The position numbers were made by a program, and so were the translations under genes. The notes beneath the pieces were generated by a model that was given only the letters and a program-made list of their open reading frames with translations, was not told where the DNA came from and made no database searches. 64,000 nucleotides of DNA from Allochromatium tepidum. GTDB lineage: Bacteria > Pseudomonadota > Gammaproteobacteria > Chromatiales > Chromatiaceae. The stretch covers positions 2,378,001-2,442,000 of the forward strand of contig NZ_AP024563.1 of assembly GCF_018409545.1 (NCBI RefSeq). Reading direction: 5' to 3'. Shown here in pieces: positions 47,985-58,565 of the stretch. Position 1 is the stretch's first letter. Every line of letters begins with the position of its first letter.

Positions 47985-48280
47985 AACGGTGTTGCGCGCA
48001 GCGGCATCAGATAGCCGAAACCGGCGACCCCAGGCGCGGACACCAGTTCCAATGGCCACAGGAAATGCCCGCTCGGCGGCCCCTTGCGGATCAGCGTCTC
48101 CAGACTCTGCCGCTGCGTGGGCGTGGCCTGTTCGGGGAAATACCACTTGAGCGCGATCGGCTGGCCGTCGAGTTGGGCGCGGTAGACCTCGCCCTGTCCG
48201 CCGCCGATGAATGACTCGACACGGCAGACATGACCGGACGCGGTCTGGACGCTGGAGTGGAGTTGCAGGAGTTGGTGCAT
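47985..48280 (-). pseudogene. 5' remnant of a Ser/Thr protein kinase-like gene
   Basis: From the ATG at 48280 (MHQLLQLHSSVQTASGHVCRV) the frame encodes a kinase N-lobe: FIGGGQGEVYRAQLDGQPIALKWYFPEQ is a Gly-rich loop followed by the ATP-binding Lys, and SGHFLWPLELVSAPG is the hinge side. The catalytic lobe is absent. After about 48000 the sequence loses similarity and AAA-type sequence begins, so a deletion has fused the two genes. Kinases of this kind occur with PP2C and vWA genes in TerY-P-type modules. Confidence 0.6.
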
Positions 48281-48399
48281 GATGTCGATCCCTGAATGTA
48301 TTCGAACCCGCGCCGGAGCGGGCCTCTGCCGAACCTCAATTGTTGAGTGTATGGGCACGCGACGCAACCGCTATCGGCCCGCGAGCGTCACGCTTGGCT

Positions 48400-48429
48400 C
48401 TGACAAGCCCCCGTTCTTCGCGGTACCAT
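48400..48429 (+). promoter_or_regulatory. Putative efp promoter
   Basis: CTGACA (48400-48405) and TACCAT (48424-48429) with an 18-base spacer, about 35 bases before the efp start. A weak but positioned match to sigma-70 elements. Confidence 0.3.
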
Positions 48430-48463
48430 TGTCCGGTTAACTTTCACAGGCAATGAGGATGAC

Positions 48464-49032
48464 ATGGCGTTCTACAGCACCAACGAATTCAAGGGCGGAC
48501 TCAAGATCATGCTGGACGGCGATCCATACAGCATCGTCGAGAACGAGTTCGTCAAGCCCGGCAAGGGCCAGGCCTTCAACCGCGTTCGCATCCGCAACCT
48601 CAAGACCGGGCGCGTGATCGAGAAGACCTTCAAGTCCGGCGACACCGTCGAGGCGGCGGACGTGCATGATACCGACATGCAGTATCTCTACAACGACGGC
48701 GAGGAATGGCACTTCATGCACCAGGAGAGCTTCGAGCAGATGACCGCCACAGCGGCGGCCGTCGGCGAGGCGGCCAAGTGGATCAAGGAGAACGACATCT
48801 GCAAGGTCACGCTCTGGAACGGCGCGCCGCTGTCGGTCGAGCCGCCGAACTTCGTGGTGCTCAAGATCACCGAGACCGATCCCGGCGTGCGCGGCGATAC
48901 CTCGGGCGGCGGCGGCAAGCCGGCCACGCTCGAAACCGGCGCCGTGGTGCGCGTGCCCCTGTTCGTGCAGACCGATGAGCTGATCAAGGTCGACACCCGC
49001 ACCGGCGAATACGTCTCGCGCGTCAAGGAGTG

Positions 49033-49033
<1 letters not shown>
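48464..49033 (+). CDS. efp: Elongation factor P
   Basis: A 189-residue translation factor that rescues ribosomes stalled at polyproline. Lys34 in VKPGKGQAF is the residue modified by EpmA/EpmB; both enzymes are encoded in this window, epmA directly downstream. The three beta-domain arrangement is complete: [37 protein letters not shown]; and [31 protein letters not shown] overlap with epmA. Confidence 0.97.
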
Positions 49034-50025
<992 letters not shown>

Positions 50026-50054
50026 CCCGACTTCAAGACGTTCGAGTCAAACCT

Positions 50055-51011
50055 ATGTCCAAACGCCTGAATCCTCTCATCGGTCGAGGTATCCACTGGG
50101 CGAATCGCTCCGACCTGCCCGCGTTGTGGCGTGAACGCCTGAACCTGGGCGCGGGTCATGCGCCGATCGCCCCGGCCGGCGGCGAGCGCTGGCTGCGGCG
50201 CTGGTTCGGGGTCGGGGCGATCCTTGGACTCGGTCTCTATCTGATCTGCGGCTATCACGCCGGCTTCCTGCGGCTCAACGCCCTGGCCGCCGAGTATCCG
50301 GGCTGGATCTGGGCCTGTCTCACGGCGCTGGGTGATGAGCGCACGGTATTCGCGCTGACACTCTTCTTCTCGCTGCGCCGGCCGCGGCTGTTCTGGACCC
50401 TGATCCTGGCGGCACTGATCGCGATCGCCGCCGGCCGCGGGCTGAAGGAACTCGTCGACGCCGACCGACCGCCGGCCGTGCTGGCGGCGGATACCTTCAA
50501 CCTCATCGGGCCGGCACGCGAGCGGGTGAGCTTTCCATCCGGACACAGCGTCACCGCCGCCGTCTTCTGCGGCGTACTCATCCTGCACACGCGCTGGATC
50601 GAGTGGCGCGTGCTCCTGCTGCTGATCGCGCTCCTGGTGGGGGCGAGCCGGGTGGCCGTGGGCGTGCACTGGCCGATCGATGTGATCGCCGGCCTGACGC
50701 TGGGCGCACTCGCGGCCTGGGTCGGTGGACGGCTCGCCGCGCGCTGGCCGGGGCCGGCGACCCGCTTGGGCGTACATCTGACCTTCGTGGCCCTGGCCGT
50801 TCTGGCGGCCTTCAGCCTGCTCTTCGACGATGGAGGCTATGCGCAGGCGGCACTCATGCAGCGTCTGCTCGGACTCGGCGCGCTCGCGAGTGCCGTCTGG
50901 TGGTATCTCGTCGCCAAACCGGAGCCGGTGAGTCCATCAGGCCGTCGTTACAACCCGCGTGGCGCGTCGAACCGGCCGCCGACACCCAAGAGAGTCGGGC
51001 CCGATGAATGA
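50055..51011 (+). CDS. PAP2-family membrane phosphatase
   Basis: A 318-residue inner-membrane protein of the PAP2/LpxE/undecaprenyl-pyrophosphatase class. The three acid-phosphatase motifs are visible: KELVDADRPP, VSFPSGHSVTAAVF and ASRVAVGVHWPIDVIAG. Around six to eight hydrophobic helices surround them. Substrate unknown; lipid phosphates are likely. Its last two codons overlap the start of the kinase/receiver remnant, and its C-terminal tail (polar, Pro/Arg-rich) may be altered. Confidence 0.85.
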   Translation: MSKRLNPLIGRGIHWANRSDLPALWRERLNLGAGHAPIAPAGGERWLRRWFGVGAILGLGLYLICGYHAGFLRLNALAAEYPGWIWACLTALGDERTVFALTLFFSLRRPRLFWTLILAALIAIAAGRGLKELVDADRPPAVLAADTFNLIGPARERVSFPSGHSVTAAVFCGVLILHTRWIEWRVLLLLIALLVGASRVAVGVHWPIDVIAGLTLGALAAWVGGRLAARWPGPATRLGVHLTFVALAVLAAFSLLFDDGGYAQAALMQRLLGLGALASAVWWYLVAKPEPVSPSGRRYNPRGASNRPPTPKRVGPDE

Positions 51012-51398
51012 GCCGGACTGGGTCCATCTCGAAGTCAGGGACACGGGGATCGGCATCAAGGCCGAGGACATCGGCAAGCTGTTCGAGCGCTTCTCGGCTT
51101 CGATCAGCCCAACGCGGTCCAGAAGGAGGCCATCGGCTGCCGGCCGCATCTGGTGTTGCTGGACGCCTGGATGCCCGGCATCTCGGGCTACGACGTCTGC
51201 CGGGCGCTCAAGCGCAACAGCCATAAGCGCGACAGGCCGGTCATCATCTTCACCGCCGCCACCCAGAAGATCGACGAGGAACGGGCGCGCGAATCCGGCG
51301 CCGACGGCTTCGTCACCAAGCCGTTCCGGCGCGAGCAGATCATCGAATTGATCGAGAGTTTTCGCGATGTCCGGGCACCGACTGTCCCGGAGCCTTGA
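51004..51398 (+). pseudogene. Hybrid histidine kinase remnant fused to a receiver remnant
   Basis: The first frame gives VHLEVRDTGIGIKAEDIGKLFERFS, the G1 box and following part of a HATPase domain. After about 51100 a second frame gives HLVLLDAWMPGISGYDVCRALKRN, then PVIIFTAATQKIDEERARESGADGFVTKPF, the Asp, Thr and Lys regions of a receiver. The N-terminal kinase, the rest of the HATPase and the receiver start are missing. This is a deletion-joined relic. Confidence 0.75.
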
Positions 51399-51425
51399 GC
51401 ATCGCCGAGGAACTGAGCCGGAGAC

Positions 51426-52094
51426 TCAGTTGAGTTCGGGCGTCTCACCCGTCTCGATATAGACGAGACGCTCGGCGATGTTGATGGCGCGGTCGGCGAC
51501 GCGCTCGTAGTGGTGGGCGATCCGGAGCAACTGCATCCCGAGCAGGCACGAGGAGGCCTGCTGGTCGCACAGCCAGGCGATGACGTCGCGCACGGCGGTC
51601 TCTTCCAGGGCATCGACCTCGCTCTCGCGCGCCACGGCGGCGCGCGCCCGATCGGCGGAGCCGTTCTCGGCATAGACGGCCATGACCTGCGTGAACATCG
51701 CGAGCGCGATGTCGCCCATGATCCCGATGCGTTTGGCGGGTTCGACGGGGAGCGGCAAGGCGGGGGCCCTGAGCAGGATGCGCGCGACGTCGGCGGCGTG
51801 ATCGGCGATGCGCTCCAGCTCGGTGATCATCTCCAGCGTGGCACCGATCAGGCGCAGATCGCGACCGGCCGGCTGGTGCGAGGCCGGCACCACCAGGGCC
51901 TGCTGCTCCAGTGCGCGCCGTTCCCGGTTGATGACGGCATCGTCGGCGATGATCGCGCGGCACAGGGCCGAATCCTGATTGCGCAACGCCTCCAGCGAGC
52001 GATGCAGGCCGTTGGCGACCTGATCGGCCATCGACAGCAGGCCCGCGCGCAGGGCTTCGCGTTTCTTTTCGATCAAGAGTCGCATCGCTTCCAT
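51426..52094 (-). CDS. PhoU-family phosphate signalling regulator
   Basis: A 222-residue all-helical protein with the two PhoU three-helix repeats. The metal-binding E(D)xxxD patterns appear in TLEMITELERIADHAADVARIL and RIAHHYERVADRAINIAERLVY. PhoU links the PstSCAB transporter to the PhoR kinase and represses the Pho regulon. No pst or phoBR gene is adjacent, so its partner is unclear. Confidence 0.85.
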   Translation of the reverse strand: MEAMRLLIEKKREALRAGLLSMADQVANGLHRSLEALRNQDSALCRAIIADDAVINRERRALEQQALVVPASHQPAGRDLRLIGATLEMITELERIADHAADVARILLRAPALPLPVEPAKRIGIMGDIALAMFTQVMAVYAENGSADRARAAVARESEVDALEETAVRDVIAWLCDQQASSCLLGMQLLRIAHHYERVADRAINIAERLVYIETGETPELN

Positions 52095-52163
52095 CTCGTT
52101 GAAACCGCTTTTGGACGCTGGTCGGACGAGTATAGCGGGCGGATTTGACCGTTCGGTGACGGT

Positions 52164-53228
52164 TCAGGGTGACGGTTCTTCCAGGATCGTCTGCGGCCAG
52201 GCGGTCATGATGGCCTGCACCAGGGTCGCGAGCGGGATGGCGAAAAAGACGCCCCAGAACCCCCAGAGTCCGCCGAAGACCAGGATGGCGACGATGATGG
52301 CCACCGGATGCAGGTTGACCACTTCCGAGAAGATCAGCGGCACCAGCACGTTGCCGTCGAGCGCCTGGATGATGGCATAGGCCAGGGCCAGCCAGGCGAA
52401 TTGCGGCGACCAGCCCCACTGGAACCAGGCCACCAGCAACACGGGCACGGTGACGATCGTCGCGCCGATATAGGGAATGATGACCGAGAGTCCGACCAGC
52501 AGCGACAGCAGCATCGCGTACTTCAGTCCGAAGGCGACGAAGGTGAAGAAGCTCACTCCCCAGACGATCAGGATCTCCCAAACCTTGCCGCGGATGTAGT
52601 TGGAGATCTGGCGATCCACATCGCGCCAGACGTGCCCGGCGATCCCGTGATGATCGGGCAGGTACTGCCGGAACCAGCCGAGGATGAGATCCTTGTCCTT
52701 CATGAAGAAGAACACCAGGATCGGCATCAGGATCAGATAGACCAGGATGGTGATGACACCGGCGACATTGGCCAGCGACCAGGACAGCACCTGCTGCCCG
52801 AAGGTCACGGCCTCGGCGCGCATGTAGAGGATCAGTTCGGAGACCTGGGCCTGAGTGACCAGTTCCGGATAGTGCTCGGGCAGATCCATCAGGAAGCGCG
52901 TGCCCTCGAGGACCATGTTGGGAAGTTGCTGCACCAGATCCCGGATCTGGCGCGACAGCAGCGGCATGATGCCGACCAGGATCGTGGCCACGAAGGTGAT
53001 GAAGAGCAGATAGACCACCAGCACGCTCGGCAGGCGCGGCATTCCGCGTCGCTGGAACGCGCCGACCGCGCCCTCCAGCAGATAGGCGATGACGATGCTG
53101 GCGAGCACAGGCTTGAGCATGTCGCCCAGGAAGAGCACGACCGCGAAGACGGCCGACAGCAGGAGGGCGAGAAAGACAATCTGCGGATTGGAGAGATTGC
53201 GCTTGAACCAGCGCGCGATGATGTTCAT
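52164..53228 (-). CDS. AI-2E family (PerM-like) membrane permease
   Basis: A 354-residue membrane protein with about eight helices arranged as in the AI-2E/PerM family: two near the N-terminus (IVFLALLLSAVFAVVLFL; MLKPVLASIVIAYLLEGAVG), a cytoplasmic helical region, then FFFMKDKDLILGWFRQYLP and the conserved C-terminal part SVIIPYIGATIVTVPVLLVAWFQWG ... PLIFSEVVNLHPVAIIVAILVFGGLWGFWGVFFAIPLATL. Substrates in the family range from autoinducer-2 to sodium/proton exchange; none can be assigned here. Confidence 0.88.
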   Translation of the reverse strand: MNIIARWFKRNLSNPQIVFLALLLSAVFAVVLFLGDMLKPVLASIVIAYLLEGAVGAFQRRGMPRLPSVLVVYLLFITFVATILVGIMPLLSRQIRDLVQQLPNMVLEGTRFLMDLPEHYPELVTQAQVSELILYMRAEAVTFGQQVLSWSLANVAGVITILVYLILMPILVFFFMKDKDLILGWFRQYLPDHHGIAGHVWRDVDRQISNYIRGKVWEILIVWGVSFFTFVAFGLKYAMLLSLLVGLSVIIPYIGATIVTVPVLLVAWFQWGWSPQFAWLALAYAIIQALDGNVLVPLIFSEVVNLHPVAIIVAILVFGGLWGFWGVFFAIPLATLVQAIMTAWPQTILEEPSP

Positions 53229-53246
53229 ACGCTAGAGTGAGTGTCT

Positions 53247-53627
53247 TCAGTCCTGTGCCGCGATCCTGGCACGATAATCACGATAATGGCGCTTGAAGAG
53301 CGCCTCCAGTTCGTCGATGACCTCGGTCGCCGAACGACCCTGGAGCACATGCGCCGACATCAGGGCGGATATCTCGTGCAACAAGACATCGCGCTCGAGC
53401 ATGTCATAGCTGTGTGAGAGACGTTTGATGGCGCCGACCACGCTCTCCTGCTCGGGTCTTGGCGAAGGACGAGGCTCGCGCGCGACGGCGGGTTCGCGCG
53501 GACGCGGCTCGGCGCGCTCGACCAGGAAGTCGGCGAAGGCGAGCAGGGTCTCGCGCTCGGCAGACCCCAGGGCACGCAGACGTTTGAGCAGGCGCCGCTC
53601 GTCGGCGGAGATCGCGTTCGGATTCAT
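53247..53627 (-). CDS. Conserved hypothetical protein
   Basis: A 126-residue soluble protein. The N-terminal helix ADERRLLKRLRALGSAERETLLAFADFLVERA is followed by a Pro/Arg-rich linker (residues 41-60). The C-terminal region is helical: IKRLSHSYDMLERDVLLHEISALMSAHVLQGRSATEVIDELEALFKRHYRDY. The first part resembles small Crp-neighbour helical proteins but shows no known catalytic motif. It lies 18 bases upstream of the permease gene on the same strand. Function unknown. Confidence 0.65.
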   Translation of the reverse strand: MNPNAISADERRLLKRLRALGSAERETLLAFADFLVERAEPRPREPAVAREPRPSPRPEQESVVGAIKRLSHSYDMLERDVLLHEISALMSAHVLQGRSATEVIDELEALFKRHYRDYRARIAAQD

Positions 53628-53879
53628 CTCGGTGATGGCCGATCCAAATAGAGAGCGCTTATATCACAGTCGACGGCCGTGTCGGTAGACGCCGGTCCGG
53701 CGCCTGTATCCGCTTGCCGCGCCGACTTCGACGCCATCCGGGCGCGGCCGGGGATGGATTTACCGCCGTGTATCGCCTAGAGTGTCCGGCGCCCGTCGAC
53801 GGGCTTCGAGGGTGCGTCGAATCGTGTTCATGCACGAGCCGTCGTCGACCCATGAGATCTCACCGAGGACCACGGATTC

Positions 53880-54505
53880 ATGCCCAACAACCCGATCACT
53901 CGCTCGCTGACCCTGTGTCTGGCCGCGAGCGTGCTTGGTGCTCCGACGGTCGAGGCGTCCGGCTTCATGCTGCCGGAAGCCTCGACCGCCGGCATCGGCC
54001 TGTCCAATGCCCTGGTCGCCAACCCGGACGAACGCGGCGCCTTTGCCTACAATCCGGCCGCCATGGGCTTCCATGACGGCTCCAGCCTGGCGCTCGGTAC
54101 CTATTTCGTCGGCCCCAACTTCAGCGTGGACACGGCAAGCGGTCGCCGCGACAGCGAAGGCGCGGAATGGATGCCAATGCCTATCGGCTCGGCGCGACCT
54201 ACCAACTCAACGACCGGACCGGACTGTGTTTCGGCTACACCTACGACGAGACCGGCCAGGACGACGATCACTTCAGCGCCCGCGTGCCGGACAACGACCG
54301 TCATCTCTTCGGTCTGGGGCTGGCCCAGTCGCTCGGGTATGGGTTGTCGCTGGAAGCGGCCTATATGTACGTTCGCGCCGTGGATCGCGACTATCGCGGC
54401 GTCCGGCCCTATACGGGCGGCGATCTCAACGGCTCGACCGCGCTCGCCGGCGACTACAGCATGGATGCGCACCTGATCGGTCTGGAACTCGTCAAGGTCT
54501 TCTGA
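53880..54505 (+). pseudogene. OmpP1/FadL-family transporter with central deletion
   Basis: The first frame (53880 to about 54160) holds the signal peptide and the FadL N-terminus: ASGFMLPEASTAGIGLSNALVANPDERGAFAYNPAAMGF. The second frame (about 54165-54505) holds C-terminal barrel strands: NAYRLGATYQLNDRTGLCFGYTYDE and HLFGLGLAQSLGYGLSLEAAYMYV, ending LIGLELVKVF. FadL proteins have about 420 residues; roughly half is missing and the halves are out of frame. It cannot form a working barrel. Confidence 0.85.
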
Positions 54506-54521
54506 TCCGAACGGAGGCGAT

Positions 54522-55718
54522 ATGGCGAAGACGGGGCGCCGGCGACGACTGACCGAGGCACTGCTGAATCCGCGCGTGGACGACGGCGCGCTGGAGTCGA
54601 CGCTCGCCTCGGCGCGCGAGCGCCTGCCCCTGCCCCTGATCTGGCTCATCGGCAAGACCCAGTCGGGTAAGACCTCGATCATCCGTGCCCTGACCGGAAG
54701 TCCGGCGGCGGAGATCGGCAACGGCTTCCAGCCCTGCACCCGAAGCTCGCGGATCTATGATTTTCCGGCCGAGGCGCCCGTGGTCCGCTTCCTGGACACG
54801 CGCGGCCTGGGCGAGGTCGACTATGATCCGGAAGAGGACATCCGCTTCGGCGAGTCACTGGCCCATCTGCTGCTGGTGGTCATGAAGGCCGGCGATCTCG
54901 ATCAGGAGGCGGTGCTGGAGGTGGTGCGCGCGGTGCGCCGGCGTCATCCGGAATGGCCGCTGGTGATCGCCCAGACCACGCTGCACGAAGGCTATCCGTC
55001 CGACTTCGAGCATCCGCAACCCTATCCGTTCGGAACCGAACCCTGGCCGGCGAGTCTGCCGCCCGATCTGACGCGCGCGCTCAGGGCGCAGCGTGACCGG
55101 GCGGGTGATCTCCCCGGTCGCGCCCCGGTGCGCTGGGTTCCGGTGGATCTCACGCTGCCGGAGGATGGTTACGCGCCCGCCGACTATGGTCTGGAAGCGC
55201 TGTGGGAGGCAATCGACACCCTGTCCACCCTGCCGCTGCGCCACCTGCTCGGGCGCGATCCTGATGTTCTGGATCTGTTCGAGCGAGCGGCGCATCCGCA
55301 TATCGTCGGCTATGCGCTGGCCGCCGCCGGGGTCGGGGCCTTGCCCGTGGTCGACCTGGCCGGTGTGCCCGCGATCCAGGCCAAGATGCTCCAGAGTCTG
55401 GCCGCCCTCCATGCGCAGACCTGGGATCGTCGAACCATCCTCGAATTCCTGGGTCTTCTGGGGACCGGCGTCGGGATCGCCTATGGGACGCGGATGGCGG
55501 GCCGAACCCTGATCAAGCTGGTCCCCTATCTCGGGCAGACGCTGGGCGCTGTCTGGGGGGCGAGCGCCAGTGGCGCGACGACCTTCGCGCTCGGCAAGGC
55601 GGCGGCCTATTATCTGCGTCGGCGCAATCTCGGGCTGAGCACGGAGGCGCGTGCACTGCGGCGCGTGTTCGCCGATCAGATCACCCAGGGCGCCCGGTTG
55701 TTGCGCGACTCACGCTGA
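54522..55718 (+). CDS. GTPase with C-terminal membrane-associated (DUF697-like) region
   Basis: A 398-residue protein. P-loop GKTQSGKTS (G1) near residue 45 and DTRGLGEVDY (G3) are clear. The usual NKxD (G4) is replaced by QTTLHEG, as in some YfjP/EngA-like relatives. The C-terminal half (HIVGYALAAAGVGALPVVDLAGVPAIQAKML, and later FLGLLGTGVGIAYGTRMAG) carries hydrophobic helices and the Gly-rich pattern of DUF697-type membrane GTPases. A good GGAGG site lies before the ATG. It is followed by a second, different GTPase. Confidence 0.82.
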   Translation: MAKTGRRRRLTEALLNPRVDDGALESTLASARERLPLPLIWLIGKTQSGKTSIIRALTGSPAAEIGNGFQPCTRSSRIYDFPAEAPVVRFLDTRGLGEVDYDPEEDIRFGESLAHLLLVVMKAGDLDQEAVLEVVRAVRRRHPEWPLVIAQTTLHEGYPSDFEHPQPYPFGTEPWPASLPPDLTRALRAQRDRAGDLPGRAPVRWVPVDLTLPEDGYAPADYGLEALWEAIDTLSTLPLRHLLGRDPDVLDLFERAAHPHIVGYALAAAGVGALPVVDLAGVPAIQAKMLQSLAALHAQTWDRRTILEFLGLLGTGVGIAYGTRMAGRTLIKLVPYLGQTLGAVWGASASGATTFALGKAAAYYLRRRNLGLSTEARALRRVFADQITQGARLLRDSR

Positions 55719-55814
55719 GGGGCGCCGTTCGCACAGACTCGATGACAGGGGAGGGGAGTCGGAATCCATGCCCAAACGGTCATGCCTGATCCGGCCTTCG
55801 GTGGAGGCGCGGCG

Positions 55815-57356
55815 ATGAACCGGATCGATCCCTGGTGGCTGGTCGCGCTCCTGCTGTGGCTGGTCCCCTTCGTCGTGCTCCTGCCGCTGGGATTCGTCTG
55901 GCTGCATCAGCACGACGCGGCGCTCTACTGGTTCGGGACCATCATCGTCTTCGGACTGCTCGGATTCGGCCTGCAGGCCCGGCTCAGACGACGCGAGCGC
56001 CTGGCGCTCGATCTGGAACACTCGGGGCCGGACCCGGCCTGGCCGCCCTCCGCCGAGGCGGCCTGGAGCCTGGTCGAGGACTGGGCCGAGTCGGTCGATC
56101 CGGCCGACTGGCCGCTCGACGAGGAGATGCGGCTCGGGGTGCTCGCCCTGCGCACCCTGGAGCGGGTCGCGGGGCATTTCCATCCCGAGGTCGAGAACCC
56201 CCTGCTCGAACTGCGCGTCCCGCATGCCCTGATGATCGTCGAGCGCGCGAGCCGCGATCTGCGCCGCCGCATCACCGACCATGTTCCGCTGAGTCATCGT
56301 CTGACCGTCGGCACCCTGGCGCGCGCCTATCGCTGGCGCGGGTTCGCCGAGCGGGTGCTGAGTCTCTACCGTGCCGGTCATCTGGTCCTCAATCCGGTCG
56401 GCGCCCTGCTCAACGAAGCCTTGGGGCAACTGCGCCGGCGCGGTTTCGCGGCGGCGCGCGAGGATCTCTATCGCTGGCTGCTCCAGGAATACGTGCGTCA
56501 GATCGGGCGCTATGCCATCGAACTCTACAGCGGGCGTCTGCCGCTGAACGACGCCGAGCCGGTCGAGCGGCTGACCCAGGATTCGCGGCGCGATCTGGAA
56601 CGCGCCGTCGAGGTCGAGCGTGCGCCCCATGAGAATCTGGAACAGGAGCCCCTGCGTTTGCTGGTGCTCGGACGCTCGAACACCGGCAAGTCCAGCCTCA
56701 TCAACGCGCTCTTCGGCCACCCGCGCGCGGCGGTCGACATCCTGCCGGACACCACGCGGGCGCTCACGCCCTACAGGCTGGAGCGTGACGGGGTCGATCA
56801 GGCGCTGATCCTGGACTCACCGGGCGCCGACCGGCTGGGCTACAAGACCCTGCACGACGCGGCCAACATGGCCGATCTCATCCTCTGGGTGAGCGCCGCG
56901 CACCGGCCGGATCGCCAGTCCGAGCGCCAGACGTTGCAAGCCCTGCGCACGGCCATGGCGGCCCGGGTCGACCGGCGTCCCCCGCCGCTATTGGTCGTGG
57001 TCACGCATATCGATCAATTGCGTCCGCTGCGCGAGTGGCAGCCGCCCTATGACCTCACCGACACAGCCAATCTCAAGGCCATGAGCATCCAGGCGGCGAT
57101 CACCGCTCTGGCGGCCGATCTCGAGGTGCCCATCGCCAATGTCATCCCCGTCTGTCTGGCCGAGGGGCGGGTCTACAACGTCGAGGATACGCTCTGGACG
57201 GCGCTCCTGGAGCAGATGGATCGCGCCCAGCGTGCACGGTTGCTGCGGTGTCAGGTGGCGCGACGGCGCGATGAGAACTGGACGCTGTTGCGCCGCCAGC
57301 TCGCCAACGCGGGACGCTTCCTGCTCGCTTTGCCGGGACGGTCTTCGCGTCATTGA
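55815..57356 (+). CDS. Membrane-anchored dynamin/Era-like GTPase
   Basis: A 513-residue protein. Two N-terminal membrane helices (WWLVALLLWLVPFVVLLPLG; ALYWFGTIIVFGLLGFGL) are followed by a helical region and a GTPase domain: GRSNTGKSSLINALFGHP (G1), a Thr in DTTRALTPY (G2), DSPGAD (G3) and THIDQL (G4). The tail ends basic (GRSSRH). GGAGG before the ATG at 55815 decides the start over 55782. Together with the previous gene it forms a two-GTPase unit, possibly acting on membrane shape, cell-envelope assembly or stress. Function unknown. Confidence 0.82.
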   Translation: MNRIDPWWLVALLLWLVPFVVLLPLGFVWLHQHDAALYWFGTIIVFGLLGFGLQARLRRRERLALDLEHSGPDPAWPPSAEAAWSLVEDWAESVDPADWPLDEEMRLGVLALRTLERVAGHFHPEVENPLLELRVPHALMIVERASRDLRRRITDHVPLSHRLTVGTLARAYRWRGFAERVLSLYRAGHLVLNPVGALLNEALGQLRRRGFAAAREDLYRWLLQEYVRQIGRYAIELYSGRLPLNDAEPVERLTQDSRRDLERAVEVERAPHENLEQEPLRLLVLGRSNTGKSSLINALFGHPRAAVDILPDTTRALTPYRLERDGVDQALILDSPGADRLGYKTLHDAANMADLILWVSAAHRPDRQSERQTLQALRTAMAARVDRRPPPLLVVVTHIDQLRPLREWQPPYDLTDTANLKAMSIQAAITALAADLEVPIANVIPVCLAEGRVYNVEDTLWTALLEQMDRAQRARLLRCQVARRRDENWTLLRRQLANAGRFLLALPGRSSRH

Positions 57357-57418
57357 GTGGGATGCATGGCGGGCGGACTGCCGACCGCGAAGCCTCGCTC
57401 CCAGGCACTGTGCCCTGT

Positions 57419-58018
57419 TCAGTGCGCCGACGAATGCGCTTTGGACAGCGGTGCGAAGCTGAGCCGATGCCGGCGACAGGGGCCGAGCCGCGCGAGCGCT
57501 TCGAGATGCTCGCGGGTTGGATAGCCCTTGTGCTTGGCGAAGCCATAGCCGGGGCACTCGGCGTCCAGTTCGACCATGAAGCGGTCGCGTGCGACCTTGG
57601 CCAGGATGGAGGCTGCACCGATGACCGGCACCGAGCCGTCACCGCCGATGACGGCCTCGGCGGCGATGTCCAGCTCCGGGCAGCGGTTGCCGTCGATCAG
57701 CACCTTGCTCGGGCGGATCCGGAGCGATTCGACCGCACGGCGCATTGCAAGCATGGTTGCTTGCAGGATGTTGAGTCGGTCGATCTCCTCGGTGCCGGCC
57801 CAGGCGACCGACCAAGCGAGCGCCTGCTCGCGGATCAGCGGCTCCAGACGCTCGCGGCGCGCGGGGCTGAGTTTCTTGGAATCGCCGATGCCGGCGATCG
57901 GACGCGCGGGATCGAGGATGACCGCCGCCGCGCACACCGGACCGGCGAGCGGGCCGCGCCCGGCTTCGTCGACGCCGGCGATCGGGGTGTGTTGAAGGGT
58001 TTTTGGGTAATCTGGCAT
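57419..58018 (-). CDS. rnhB: Ribonuclease HII
   Basis: A 199-residue enzyme cutting RNA in RNA-DNA hybrids and single ribonucleotides in DNA. The catalytic acids are in [16 protein letters not shown] (Asp-Glu), [11 protein letters not shown] (Asp) and [31 protein letters not shown] (Asp). Start at MPDYPKTLQ, which matches family length; the frame is open upstream. In relatives rnhB follows lpxB; here it sits apart, next to a mini-IS. Confidence 0.95.
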   Translation of the reverse strand: MPDYPKTLQHTPIAGVDEAGRGPLAGPVCAAAVILDPARPIAGIGDSKKLSPARRERLEPLIREQALAWSVAWAGTEEIDRLNILQATMLAMRRAVESLRIRPSKVLIDGNRCPELDIAAEAVIGGDGSVPVIGAASILAKVARDRFMVELDAECPGYGFAKHKGYPTREHLEALARLGPCRRHRLSFAPLSKAHSSAH

Positions 58019-58120
58019 TTTTGCGCCGGTTCGACGATGTTTGGGAGATTTTAGGCTATTTGAGGTGCGAATGGATGCATGTCGACTGTGACCGAGCATT
58101 CGGCGACACACTTGACCCGA

Positions 58121-58345
58121 CCTGATTAGTTACGAATCTCAGCCGAGTCGTCTCTTCCGGCCTACACTCCAAGTAGATGCCACCCACCGGAGACCACAGA
58201 TGCCTCGGAACACAAGTCAGTTTCAGAAAGGCTTGAGTTTGCCGGAAACTGTTGCAGGTCATGAAAGAGCGCGACGATCAAACGCCGCTCAGCGGCGTCA
58301 TCGAGGTCGACGAGGCCTACCGGCTGAGCTATGTTAATAATCAGG
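58121..58345 (+). mobile_element. 225-bp deletion derivative of the IS1595 element
   Basis: Starts and ends with the same terminal repeats as the element at 7921-8955 (CCTGATTAGT at left, AATCAGG at right). It aligns as three blocks: 58121-58246 with 7921-8046, about 58246-58320 with 8366-8440, and 58323-58345 with 8933-8955. A few base differences show it is not a recent copy of that exact element. Flanking 8-mers (TGACCCGA, AAATACTT) are not duplicates. It is MITE-like and could move with the intact transposase. Confidence 0.9.
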
Positions 58346-58394
58346 AAATACTTTCCGCTCCATGCCCCGCGTCAGACCGGTAAAACGAGCGCTC

Positions 58395-58565
58395 GCTGAA
58401 CCCGGATGCACTGCTCGACGCTTTCTTGCTTTCTGGCGTCAACACGGCGAACCCCTGCTCAAGAGCGCGCCCTATCACGAGATCGCCCCGCATCTGGTGC
58501 TCATGGCCTTTCTGCATCGGGTCATCAACGGCGGCGCGGACAGCCGCCGATCCGCGAGCGCACGC
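58395..58565 (+). pseudogene. Fragment of an AAA-ATPase-like/PD-(D/E)XK protein gene
   Basis: One frame reads FLAFWRQHGEPLLKSAPYHEIAPHLVLMAFLHRVINGGA, a stretch I associate with the C-terminal nuclease-like domain of the large AAA-ATPase_like family common in Chromatiaceae. Similarity then breaks; a following frame has IRERTRSAE. No start or complete domain is present. It lies directly after the mini-IS. The stretch up to 58690 holds nothing else I recognise. Confidence 0.45.

Noticed and set aside
51004-51398. A working compact kinase-receiver protein
   Set aside because: The two parts are in different frames and both domains are incomplete.
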